DNA of 7,128 nucleotides, taken from Ascidiaceihabitans sp. (lineage in GTDB: Bacteria; Pseudomonadota; Alphaproteobacteria; Rhodobacterales; Rhodobacteraceae). The notes under the pieces are model-generated. The model made no database searches, was not told where the DNA came from, and was given only the letters and a program-made list of their open reading frames with translations. Positions 1 to 5,076 of this stretch are shown here, in pieces. The stretch is taken from NCBI GenBank assembly GCA_023301665.1, contig JALZUL010000263.1, forward strand, positions 1-7,128, written 5' to 3'. The translations under genes and the position numbers were made by a program. How positions within the stretch are numbered: the stretch's first letter is position 1; every line of letters starts with the position of its first letter.

Positions 1-13
1 GTTTTCAGTTCTT

Positions 14-1462
14 TCAGACGAGCAGATCTGCCACATCAGACAAAACGGTCTTTTTGTTTTTGGAATGACGGTCGACCAGTCTTTTTTGGCGCGGTCGAGA
101 TGGTATATATCTGACGGACTCATCGTGTAAGGCTTTGTGAGTGAGTTCGGGAAAAATTGAATAAATCTCACTTTTACCCTCGGTCGTCAGCGCCTTTAGA
201 GCTTCGCACCCTAAATACAAAGATTCGGATGGGGCATCTTCAACGAAAAGCAACTGATGTTCATCGAATAACAGGTGGATGTATTCGACTTGCTCGGCAG
301 CGTCGTCGACAAACACTCCTGGGAGCTGTGTTAATCTAATCGCTGCAAGCAAGACTTCGGTACAGCCAAACATGCGTTGGGCAATTTTAGAGGTAGCCAA
401 CATCCGGTGTTGACGGGAAACGAGCAGATCTCGTTTGGGAAGGTTGTTCCCTAAAGACCCAGAAACTATGCGAACAGGCCTCAGCTTGGGATTCTCTTCG
501 AGAGCTTGCGCATTGAATTTTCGCCGACCTATCCATCGGATTGGCTGAGAACCGTTGTCGGCGGTGATGACGAGATCACCAACCTTTAGGCACTCGATTT
601 TACGTAGGCCATCGGGAGTTTTGACTGTGGTGCCGGCCGTGAAGCAAGGGATAACGCCTTCCTCAAAGGCAACAATCCCCACTGTTTCATCCGTGTGGTT
701 TACTTCATTGTTATCAGATTGCTCTTCTTCGATAAAAACGCCGACATCACTACCGGATTGAGAGTCAATAACTACAGTGGCAGTGTCTCCGCCATTTAAA
801 GTCTGGGTTTCACCTAAGACGATGCTGGACGTAAACGTAGCCCCTAGGTCAAGAACATCGACGTTTTCATCGACGCCGCCATGAGTAGCGGCTGTTCCGG
901 ATGTTGCGTCCCCGCCAGCCGCGATTGCTATCCAGCCGATGGTTTCGGCAGCGTGAACTCCGTCTTGTTCTTCTTCTTCCTGTAAGGTGATATTAAAGCC
1001 GTCGGCTGTAATGCCGCTGGGATCACTGTCCACCGTTGTTGTGTCATTTTCTGACATTACCGATGTAAGAACTACGGGGGGCTCAGTGAAATCCCCGTTA
1101 AAGGTTGCGCTGCCTCCGGTATTGTGGCCGGCGCTCGAGATCGAGCTCGTACCAGCCTCGATGACCCGACCATCGGGTAGTGTGTGCACGCCTTCTTCGA
1201 CAGCGATCCAATTTATCGTTTCAACAGCACTGTGTGGCCCATCGTGGTATTCCCATTCTTCGATAATAAAAGTGAAGGATGTTGTGTCACCGTTGGCGTC
1301 AAGCGTTTCATCAACGATACGAAGAATGAACTGATCACCACCATTGTTTGTTGCGGTCAGGGCGAAAACGGGATCAGTCAATGGATCGGTTAGATTAACC
1401 GTTATCGGAGCATTCTCTATTGGAGAATTTGTGGTGATGCTGCCAGCTTCGCCGATACTCAT
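14..1462 (-). CDS. Repeat-containing protein with C-terminal Hint (Hint_2-type) domain
   Basis: The 482-residue protein has two parts. Residues 31-91, 118-183 and 208-269 are three degenerate copies of a unit ending in an acidic stretch plus [D/N]-x-x-H-x-x-ETIGWIA-x-E-x-G. The best copies read EEEEQDGVHAAETIGWIAI and EEWEYHDGPHSAVETINWIA. The C-terminal part starts at Cys273 (PCFTAGTTVKTPDG, then GDLVITADNGSQPIRWIGRR and LLVSRQHRML at 346-355). This is the Hint fold of intein and hedgehog processing domains, in the variant common in Rhodobacteraceae. Hint domains can cleave the bond before the Cys, which would release residues 1-272; this is inference here. No terminal His-Asn pair or extein is seen, so splicing is unlikely. 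After the Hint core (about residue 440) comes a basic tail. There is no signal peptide, membrane segment or RTX repeat. The ATG follows a TAG two codons upstream, so the start cannot move upstream, yet no clear Shine-Dalgarno precedes it. The role of the repeats is unknown. Confidence 0.85.
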   Translation of the reverse strand: MSIGEAGSITTNSPIENAPITVNLTDPLTDPVFALTATNNGGDQFILRIVDETLDANGDTTSFTFIIEEWEYHDGPHSAVETINWIAVEEGVHTLPDGRVIEAGTSSISSAGHNTGGSATFNGDFTEPPVVLTSVMSENDTTTVDSDPSGITADGFNITLQEEEEQDGVHAAETIGWIAIAAGGDATSGTAATHGGVDENVDVLDLGATFTSSIVLGETQTLNGGDTATVVIDSQSGSDVGVFIEEEQSDNNEVNHTDETVGIVAFEEGVIPCFTAGTTVKTPDGLRKIECLKVGDLVITADNGSQPIRWIGRRKFNAQALEENPKLRPVRIVSGSLGNNLPKRDLLVSRQHRMLATSKIAQRMFGCTEVLLAAIRLTQLPGVFVDDAAEQVEYIHLLFDEHQLLFVEDAPSESLYLGCEALKALTTEGKSEIYSIFPELTHKALHDESVRYIPSRPRQKRLVDRHSKNKKTVLSDVADLLV

Positions 1463-1876
1463 AATCTAAAAAGCAAGGGATTTCCCTGCGTACCTCGTTG
1501 TTTGAACTTCGATTGCGATTGACGAGTCGTTCAAGTGGGCTGCGCGAATCTCGGGATCTGTACGGTTTCTCTTTGAAGCGCAATTTGTGTCCGGTTAGTT
1601 TGTCAATCACTTGCCTAAATCCAAACTAAGAAGAAAATGTGGCATTTTTTAGGGGAAATATATCTATTAAGTATCAGCGGTCTAACCATTTTTGATAGTC
1701 GTGGAATGAACTACCCTTTTGGCGCTGTTGTAGCTGATACCCAATGAGGCCATTGGCAACTATGGGGCTGTCACGCATTGGAGCCAGACCTATCTAGATA
1801 TCGCTTGGCAACTTCGTTCTTCGCCAACGTTATTGATGGCTGTATATCGTTGATTGTGCTGAGATGTTTGGGTGGT
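1463..1876. other. Gene-free stretch between the Hint gene and tRNA-Ala
   Basis: I see no convincing gene in these roughly 410 bases. The part around 1611-1720 is AT-rich and probably holds the promoter of the minus-strand Hint gene, but no clear -35/-10 pair stands out. An inverted repeat (AGGGATTTCCCT, 1476-1487) lies in the leader 14-25 bases before the Hint ATG and could fold the transcript near the start. Small palindromes at 1741-1756 and 1791-1800 are within chance expectation. Short open frames here do not resemble any protein family I know. Confidence 0.6.
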
Positions 1877-1952
1877 TGGTGGAGCATAGCGGGATCGAAC
1901 CGCTGACCTCCTGCATGCCATGCAGGCGCTCTCCCAGCTGAGCTAATGCCCC
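1877..1952 (-). tRNA. tRNA-Ala (anticodon GGC)
   Basis: The reverse strand folds into a complete 76-nt cloverleaf. The acceptor stem GGGGCAT pairs with ATGCTCC with one G-U. The D arm is GCTC...GAGC. The anticodon stem CCTGC/GCAGG encloses loop ATGGCAT, giving anticodon GGC at 1917-1919. The T arm is AGCGG-TTCGATC-CCGCT, followed by A73. The 3' CCA is encoded (1877-1879). The tRNA reads alanine GCC and GCU codons. It is a single gene, not part of an rRNA operon. No second copy of its 3' end, which would suggest an integrated element, is visible in the window. Confidence 0.98.
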
Positions 1953-1963
1953 AATCAAGGGTA

Positions 1964-1999
1964 GACACATTTAGGTGTCCTGCGCCGTTAGTTAGGCGC
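1964..1999. other. Two short stem-loops in the tRNA-FYDLN spacer
   Basis: Two small inverted repeats sit side by side upstream of the tRNA 5' end. GACAC (1964-1968) pairs with GTGTC (1975-1979) around a 6-base loop. GCGCC (1982-1986) pairs with GGCGC (1995-1999) around an 8-base loop. Five-pair stems are weak evidence on their own. They matter mainly because they directly precede the strong hairpin at 2000-2039. Confidence 0.4.
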
Positions 2000-2048
2000 T
2001 GTGAGGGGCGGGATCAAGTGAAAAATCCAGCCCCTCACATCGTTTTTT
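2000..2048. terminator. Strong hairpin with T-run, probable terminator
   Basis: TGTGAGGGGC (2000-2009) pairs perfectly with GCCCCTCACA (2030-2039). After one G-A mismatch the stem continues with GGAT/ATCC (2011-2014 with 2025-2028) around a 10-base loop. Six T residues follow at 2043-2048. It begins 12 bases past the stop of the minus-strand FYDLN gene, where that gene's terminator should be. However, the T-run is on the plus-strand side, so as an intrinsic terminator it would best stop rightward transcription. For the leftward FYDLN transcript the stem has no U-tract and may act as a 3'-end stabiliser or weak terminator. Confidence 0.65.
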
Positions 2049-2051
2049 AAA

Positions 2052-2375
2052 TCACTCGTTGTCCTCGGTGGATACATCCGCGATTTCATCCAGTGAAACT
2101 GTATCATCATCCTCGTCATCATCGAGGACGTCATCGCCCAGATCCACATCGACGTCGTCGTCATCAACCAAAACTGCATCCTCATCAACATCGGCCTCTT
2201 TGGCTTTTGCTGTGACGGCATCTTCGGCGTCTGCGGCGATCATACGTGTTTTGGAGCTGTCAATTTCAACAACTTCACCCGTGTATGGGCTAACGATTGG
2301 GTTCTTGTTTAGGTCATAAAAGCGCTTGCCGGATGTTGGGCAAAGGCGCTTCGTGCCCCATTCTTCTTTGGGCAT
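2052..2375 (-). CDS. FYDLN_acid (TIGR02300) family protein
   Basis: This 107-residue protein has the FYDLN_acid family's two parts. The N-terminus reads EEWGTKRLCPTSGKRFYDLN and continues NPIVSPYTGEVVE (residues 4-36). The tail is extremely acidic, with 26 of the last 48 residues Asp or Glu. The family is conserved in alphaproteobacteria but its function is unknown. CPTSG (12-16) and SPYTG (29-33) sit where a zinc ribbon would have two CPxCG knuckles. Only one Cys remains, so metal binding is unlikely here. The frame is open upstream to an ATG at 2429, but I chose 2375. It matches the family's usual MPK-xEWGTKR start, and AAAGGGGA (2381-2388) is an ideal Shine-Dalgarno five bases before it. 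A TTGACA -35-like hexamer lies on this strand at 2443-2448, without a good -10. The gene is divergent from the YgjP-like peptidase. Confidence 0.9.
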   Translation of the reverse strand: MPKEEWGTKRLCPTSGKRFYDLNKNPIVSPYTGEVVEIDSSKTRMIAADAEDAVTAKAKEADVDEDAVLVDDDDVDVDLGDDVLDDDEDDDTVSLDEIADVSTEDNE

Positions 2376-2462
2376 GAAAATCCCCTTTGAATCAGTGTGT
2401 GCGTGTCGACGATTCCGCGCAAGTGCCATATGGTGGCCGGACTGTCAAAGCCTAATGCCGTT

Positions 2463-2469
2463 AAAGGGA
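2463..2469 (+). promoter_or_regulatory. Ribosome binding site deciding a TTG start
   Basis: AAAGGGA lies seven bases before the TTG at 2477. No ATG occurs in that frame until residue 40, which is well inside the conserved domain. The next candidate, a GTG at 2510, has no Shine-Dalgarno. The site therefore supports TTG as the true initiation codon of the metallopeptidase. Confidence 0.7.
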
Positions 2470-2476
2470 TTAAACG

Positions 2477-3169
2477 TTGGTTAATCACGTCCTTCATGGC
2501 ACACCTGATGTGCCCTTAATTCTACGCCGATCTGGGCGCGCGCGCCGTATTTCCTTGCGCATTTCGCAACTTGATGGCCGTGTGACACTGACAATGCCAA
2601 ATGGAATTCCCGAGGCCGAGGCACTGGCGTTCGCCAAACAAAAAGAATCGTGGATACGCGCTCACCTAGGGCAACGGCAAGAAGATGTCCCCGTTGCACT
2701 CGGCAGCCAAATACCCGTCCAGGGGGTCATGCGCCGCGTAGAGCAAGGGCAAGGCCGTCGTGTCGTTATCGAAGATAGTGCTATACTGGTGCCCGGACCC
2801 GTGGATCGTATAGGCGCGCGTTTAAAGGGGCATTTTAAACAGATGGCCCGTGAACGTCTTGTGGGGGCGTCAGACGTTTATGCTGAGCGCCTAGGGCGGT
2901 CTTATGAGCGTATCAGCATTCGCGACACACGTTCTCGCTGGGGATCTTGTTCGAGCAACGGAACCTTAATGTATTCGTGGCGTTTGATCATGGCTCCAGA
3001 CGTTGTGCTTGATTATGTGGCTGCACATGAAGTGGCGCATTTGGCTGAAATGAACCACTCGCCTGCATTCTGGGCTGGCGTGCAGAATATCTTTGGCGAC
3101 TACAAACCTGCCCGTAGTTGGCTGAAGAAAGAAGGTAACGCACTGCACCGATTTCGATTTGGCGATTGA
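2477..3169 (+). CDS. YgjP-like / DUF45 zinc metallopeptidase (annotated as M48 family)
   Basis: This is a full-length 230-residue member of the YgjP/DUF45 family, related to SprT zincins and usually named M48 family metallopeptidase. The N-terminal half (residues 1-110) is a beta-rich region with RRSGRARRISLRIS and DGRVTLTMP. The C-terminal catalytic part has IRDTRSRWGSCSS (148-160). It then has the zincin motif HEVAH (184-188; His184 and His188 as ligands, Glu185 catalytic), with His194 in EMNHSPAFW as probable third ligand. All key residues are intact. There is no signal peptide, so it is predicted cytoplasmic; substrates of the family are not established. Translation starts at TTG, supported by AAAGGGA at 2463. 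The GntR gene follows after 31 bases on the same strand, so co-transcription is likely. The promoter should lie in the 101-base region shared with the divergent FYDLN gene. Confidence 0.93.
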   Translation: MVNHVLHGTPDVPLILRRSGRARRISLRISQLDGRVTLTMPNGIPEAEALAFAKQKESWIRAHLGQRQEDVPVALGSQIPVQGVMRRVEQGQGRRVVIEDSAILVPGPVDRIGARLKGHFKQMARERLVGASDVYAERLGRSYERISIRDTRSRWGSCSSNGTLMYSWRLIMAPDVVLDYVAAHEVAHLAEMNHSPAFWAGVQNIFGDYKPARSWLKKEGNALHRFRFGD

Positions 3170-3182
3170 CCCTTAGCGTTTA

Positions 3183-3192
3183 TGTGATCACA
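3183..3192. promoter_or_regulatory. Perfect palindrome just before the GntR gene, possible operator
   Basis: TGTGATCACA is a perfect 10-base palindrome in the 31-base gap between the peptidase stop and the GntR start codon, ending 8 bases before the ATG. GntR-family dimers bind short palindromes and often regulate themselves, so this could be its operator. It also occupies the place where a Shine-Dalgarno would be expected. The assignment is inference from position alone, and palindromes of this length are not rare. Confidence 0.3.
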
Positions 3193-3200
3193 AACCAATT

Positions 3201-3872
3201 ATGGTAATGCCGCTCAAACCCGCCGAACCCGCTGTGACCGCCGCTAACTCTGCGGGTGCTGTGCATGATCGCGTATATCGCACATTGCGATCGCGGATTA
3301 TGTACGGTGAGATTATGCCAGGGATCGCAATGACGTTGCGGGGCATCGGTAAGGAATACGATGTTTCGATGACCCCTGCACGGGAAGCTGTTCGGCGATT
3401 GGTGGCAGAGGGCGCGTTAACCATGTCGTCTTCGGGGCGGATATCGACCCCTGAGCTAACAAACGAACGTATCGAAGAGCTCGCAGCATTACGTGCCCTG
3501 ATCGAAGTAGAGCTTGCCAGCCGCGCCTTGCCGCGCGCTCACATGGCATTGATCGAGCGTCTGCAAGCTATCAACAGTTCTGTTGCAGAAGCTGTCGCGC
3601 ATCGCGACGCCGTTAGCTACATTCGTACTAATCTTGAATTCCACCGCACGCTTTATTTGCGTGCACAGGCACCAGCTATGCTGGCGATGACTGAAACCGT
3701 CTGGCTGCAAATGGGGCCAACGATGCGGGCGCTCTACGGGCGCTTACGGCGCACCGAACCGCCCCAGTACCATCGCTTGATCATTGCGGCTTTGCGCGCC
3801 GGGGATGAGCCGGGGTTACGGCTTGCGGTGCGCTCTGATGTTACTATGGGTTTAAGGATGCTCGCTACATGA
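3201..3872 (+). CDS. GntR family transcriptional regulator, FCD type
   Basis: The 223-residue protein has an Ala-rich leader (1-20) and a GntR winged helix-turn-helix at about 21-84 (VHDRVYRTLRSRIMYGEIMP, then SMTPAREAVRRLVAEGAL, with the wing at SSSGRIS). An all-helical FCD effector domain follows at about 88-220. FCD domains bind small carboxylates, often through a metal. Here the first ligand motif is NLEFH (144-148), with Asn at the position that is Asp in some family members. His191 and Asp213 fall near the later ligand positions. ETVWLQMGP (165-173) is typical of the family. The effector cannot be told from sequence. No clear Shine-Dalgarno precedes the ATG at 3201 or the in-frame ATG at 3207, so expression may depend on the upstream peptidase gene. 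The stop overlaps the next start as ATGA, suggesting translational coupling to the lipoprotein. Confidence 0.92.
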   Translation: MVMPLKPAEPAVTAANSAGAVHDRVYRTLRSRIMYGEIMPGIAMTLRGIGKEYDVSMTPAREAVRRLVAEGALTMSSSGRISTPELTNERIEELAALRALIEVELASRALPRAHMALIERLQAINSSVAEAVAHRDAVSYIRTNLEFHRTLYLRAQAPAMLAMTETVWLQMGPTMRALYGRLRRTEPPQYHRLIIAALRAGDEPGLRLAVRSDVTMGLRMLAT

Positions 3873-4426
3873 TTGACCGGTTTGTTCTTATGCCAATCCT
3901 TGCGCTTGGTGTTTCTTTAAGTGCGTGCCAGCATGAGCAGATAGAAATTTCTCTGGCCCGGCAGGGGGTGTCCGAATTGGCTTTTGCCAAGGCGACGCTC
4001 AATAATTTGCAAGGCCTATCCTTCGCAAACAATCGCGAGTTTTGCGGCTATTTTGTGCGGACTCCAGAAGGGAGTTTGGCAGCGACCCAAGCCAAACAAG
4101 GGCGCATGAGCAGCTGTCTGCCGTTTACGCCGCCGGACGACCTTTTAATCATCGCGTCCTACCACACACACGGTGCTTTCGAATATGATACACCGGCCGA
4201 GTTCCCGTCTGTTGGTGATGTCGAAGCAGACGAGAGCGAGGGAGTGGATGGTTATGTTTCCACGCCTGGTGGTCGGTTGTGGTATGTGGATAGCACAGAG
4301 CTAACTGTGAACCAGATTTGTGGCATAGGCTGTATGGACCAAGACCCAAATTTCGAAGCCGGCTTAGATGGGGTTGTCGAACAAAGCTACACGCTTGAAG
4401 AATTGAGAGCGCTCGAGCTCGAATAA
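3869..4426 (+). CDS. Putative lipoprotein with DUF4329 / JAMM-like domain
   Basis: The 185-residue product begins with a short lipoprotein signal peptide: Arg4, a hydrophobic stretch 5-19 and lipobox LSAC with Cys20. It is predicted to be a membrane-anchored periplasmic protein. The body matches what I recall of DUF4329, with Glu57 in EFCGYFVRT, SYHTHG (97-102) and FPSVGD (112-117). Glu57, His99/His101 and Ser114/Asp117 reproduce the order of a JAMM/MPN zinc site (E...HxH...SxxD), although 12 residues separate HTH from Ser rather than the classical 7. A hydrolase or isopeptidase role is therefore possible but unproven. Cys59, 83, 151 and 155 could form two disulfides. The start codon overlaps the GntR stop (ATGA), so it is likely the last gene of the 2477-4426 unit. 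A probable terminator follows at 4564. Confidence 0.85.
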   Translation: MIDRFVLMPILALGVSLSACQHEQIEISLARQGVSELAFAKATLNNLQGLSFANNREFCGYFVRTPEGSLAATQAKQGRMSSCLPFTPPDDLLIIASYHTHGAFEYDTPAEFPSVGDVEADESEGVDGYVSTPGGRLWYVDSTELTVNQICGIGCMDQDPNFEAGLDGVVEQSYTLEELRALELE

Positions 4427-4563
4427 ACCGAGAGTTGAACGTTGATGGTTGACTGCACGTTTCTGAACGCGCCTAATGTTGCTATGATCAACACTCCATT
4501 CATCAATTTGTATTTCGACGCTCTTTTATAAGAGTGGCTCAGATTGGTATTTACAACAATATT

Positions 4564-4586
4564 AGCCGCCCGTAGCGGTTTCTTTT
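4564..4586 (+). terminator. Probable Rho-independent terminator
   Basis: AGCCGC (4564-4569) pairs with GCGGTT (4575-4580), including one G-U, around a 5-base loop. It is followed at once by TCTTTT. It lies about 140 bases after the lipoprotein stop and just before the N-terminal reading frame of the GNAT gene, so it would end the peptidase-GntR-lipoprotein transcript. The stem is short, so strength is uncertain. Confidence 0.5.
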
Positions 4587-4598
4587 GTGCCGTTGGGC

Positions 4599-4652
4599 AT
4601 GAAGGAAATGACGCAAATGGCACCAACCAATATCACAACGCGGATTATGTAA
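4599..4652 (+). pseudogene. Detached N-terminal segment of the GNAT gene, ending in an in-frame TAA
   Basis: In-frame ATGs at 4599, 4608 and 4617 open a frame reading MAPTNITTRIM from 4617. It then meets TAA at 4650-4652 and continues without further interruption as KADQPAVLRMIRDLAAHHGD into the acetyltransferase. TTRIM-x-KADQPAVLRMIRDLA is what a GNAT first strand and first helix look like. The TAA thus replaces one sense codon inside the domain. AAGGA at 4602-4606 is a possible Shine-Dalgarno for the ATG at 4617, ten bases downstream. One base change (for example CAA, GAA or AAA to TAA) or a sequencing error would explain it. Confidence 0.6.
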
Positions 4653-4673
4653 AAGGCTGACCAGCCTGCTGTC

Positions 4674-5072
4674 TTGAGAATGATACGCGACTTGGCCGCC
4701 CACCATGGCGATGAAATGCCTTTAACTCTGGATCAGTTAGATCAAGAGGGGCGCGATTGGCATCGTATTTTGGTGGCACGTGCTGACGATAATGTTGTGG
4801 GGTATGCATCGCTGTTGCCACTGGGGCAGTTGCAATTTGGCGTACGCGGTATGGATCTACATCATCTCTTTGTTGCAAGTGAACATCGTGGCGAGGGTAT
4901 AGGGAGCGCTTTGATTGCCGCCTCAATCGGGCTGTCTAGGGCTCTTTCGTGCCAGTACCTGACTGTCGGGACGCATCCCGACAACAAAGTCGCGGCGCAG
5001 ATTTATCTGAAAGCTGGCTTTGATCCGCTGCCAAACAGCGGACCAAGGTTTCGTATGCGTCTAGATTGCTAA
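4674..5072 (+). CDS. GNAT family N-acetyltransferase, N-terminus interrupted
   Basis: The protein carries the GNAT core: ARADDNVVGYASLLP (35-49, counting from the TTG at 4674), then LHHLFVASEHRGEGIGSALI (62-81). RGEGIG there is the acetyl-CoA pyrophosphate-binding loop. THPDNKVAAQIYLKAGF (100-116) is the conserved C-terminal motif. It should transfer an acetyl group from acetyl-CoA to an amine; the acceptor is unknown. From TTG 4674 or ATG 4680 it lacks the first strand and part of the first helix. Those parts are encoded in the same frame upstream but are cut off by a TAA at 4650. Neither downstream start has a good Shine-Dalgarno. It is therefore either a recently broken gene, a re-started short enzyme, or the victim of a sequence error. 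Its stop lies four bases from the converging accA stop, with no terminator between. Confidence 0.82.
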   Translation: MRMIRDLAAHHGDEMPLTLDQLDQEGRDWHRILVARADDNVVGYASLLPLGQLQFGVRGMDLHHLFVASEHRGEGIGSALIAASIGLSRALSCQYLTVGTHPDNKVAAQIYLKAGFDPLPNSGPRFRMRLDC

Positions 5073-5076
5073 GCGA

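Noticed and set aside
1395..1610. 71-residue minus-strand frame overlapping the start of the Hint gene
   Set aside because: It overlaps the Hint coding start in another frame, resembles no family I know, and is rich in charged residues without visible domain structure.
1671..1740. GTATCAGC / GCTGATAC inverted repeat with 54-base spacing
   Set aside because: An 8-base match at this distance is expected about once by chance in a 400-base stretch.
1741..1800. Inverted repeat CCAATG-AGGC-CATTGG and palindrome TATCTAGATA
   Set aside because: Several palindromes of this size are expected by chance in 7 kb, and they have no positional link to a gene start or T-run.
1877..1952. tRNA-Ala as an integration site for an element carrying the Hint gene
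   Set aside because: No duplicated tRNA 3' end, integrase or other element gene is visible in the window.
1771..1968. 65-residue minus-strand frame reading GISSAGRAPAWHAGGQRFDPA
   Set aside because: It is the translation of tRNA-Ala itself, a common false gene call; the cloverleaf is complete.
2059..2319. Plus-strand Ser-rich frame opposite the FYDLN gene
   Set aside because: Its Ser/Thr runs are simply the antisense of the Asp/Glu codons of the acidic tail.
2376..2429. Longer start for the FYDLN protein at the ATG at 2429
   Set aside because: The extra 18 residues do not match the family, and a strong ribosome site sits directly before the ATG at 2375.
4519..4536. Hairpin CGCTCTT-TTAT-AAGAGTG as terminator for the lipoprotein unit
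   Set aside because: A 7-pair stem but no T-run after it; the hairpin at 4564-4586 with TCTTTT is the better candidate.
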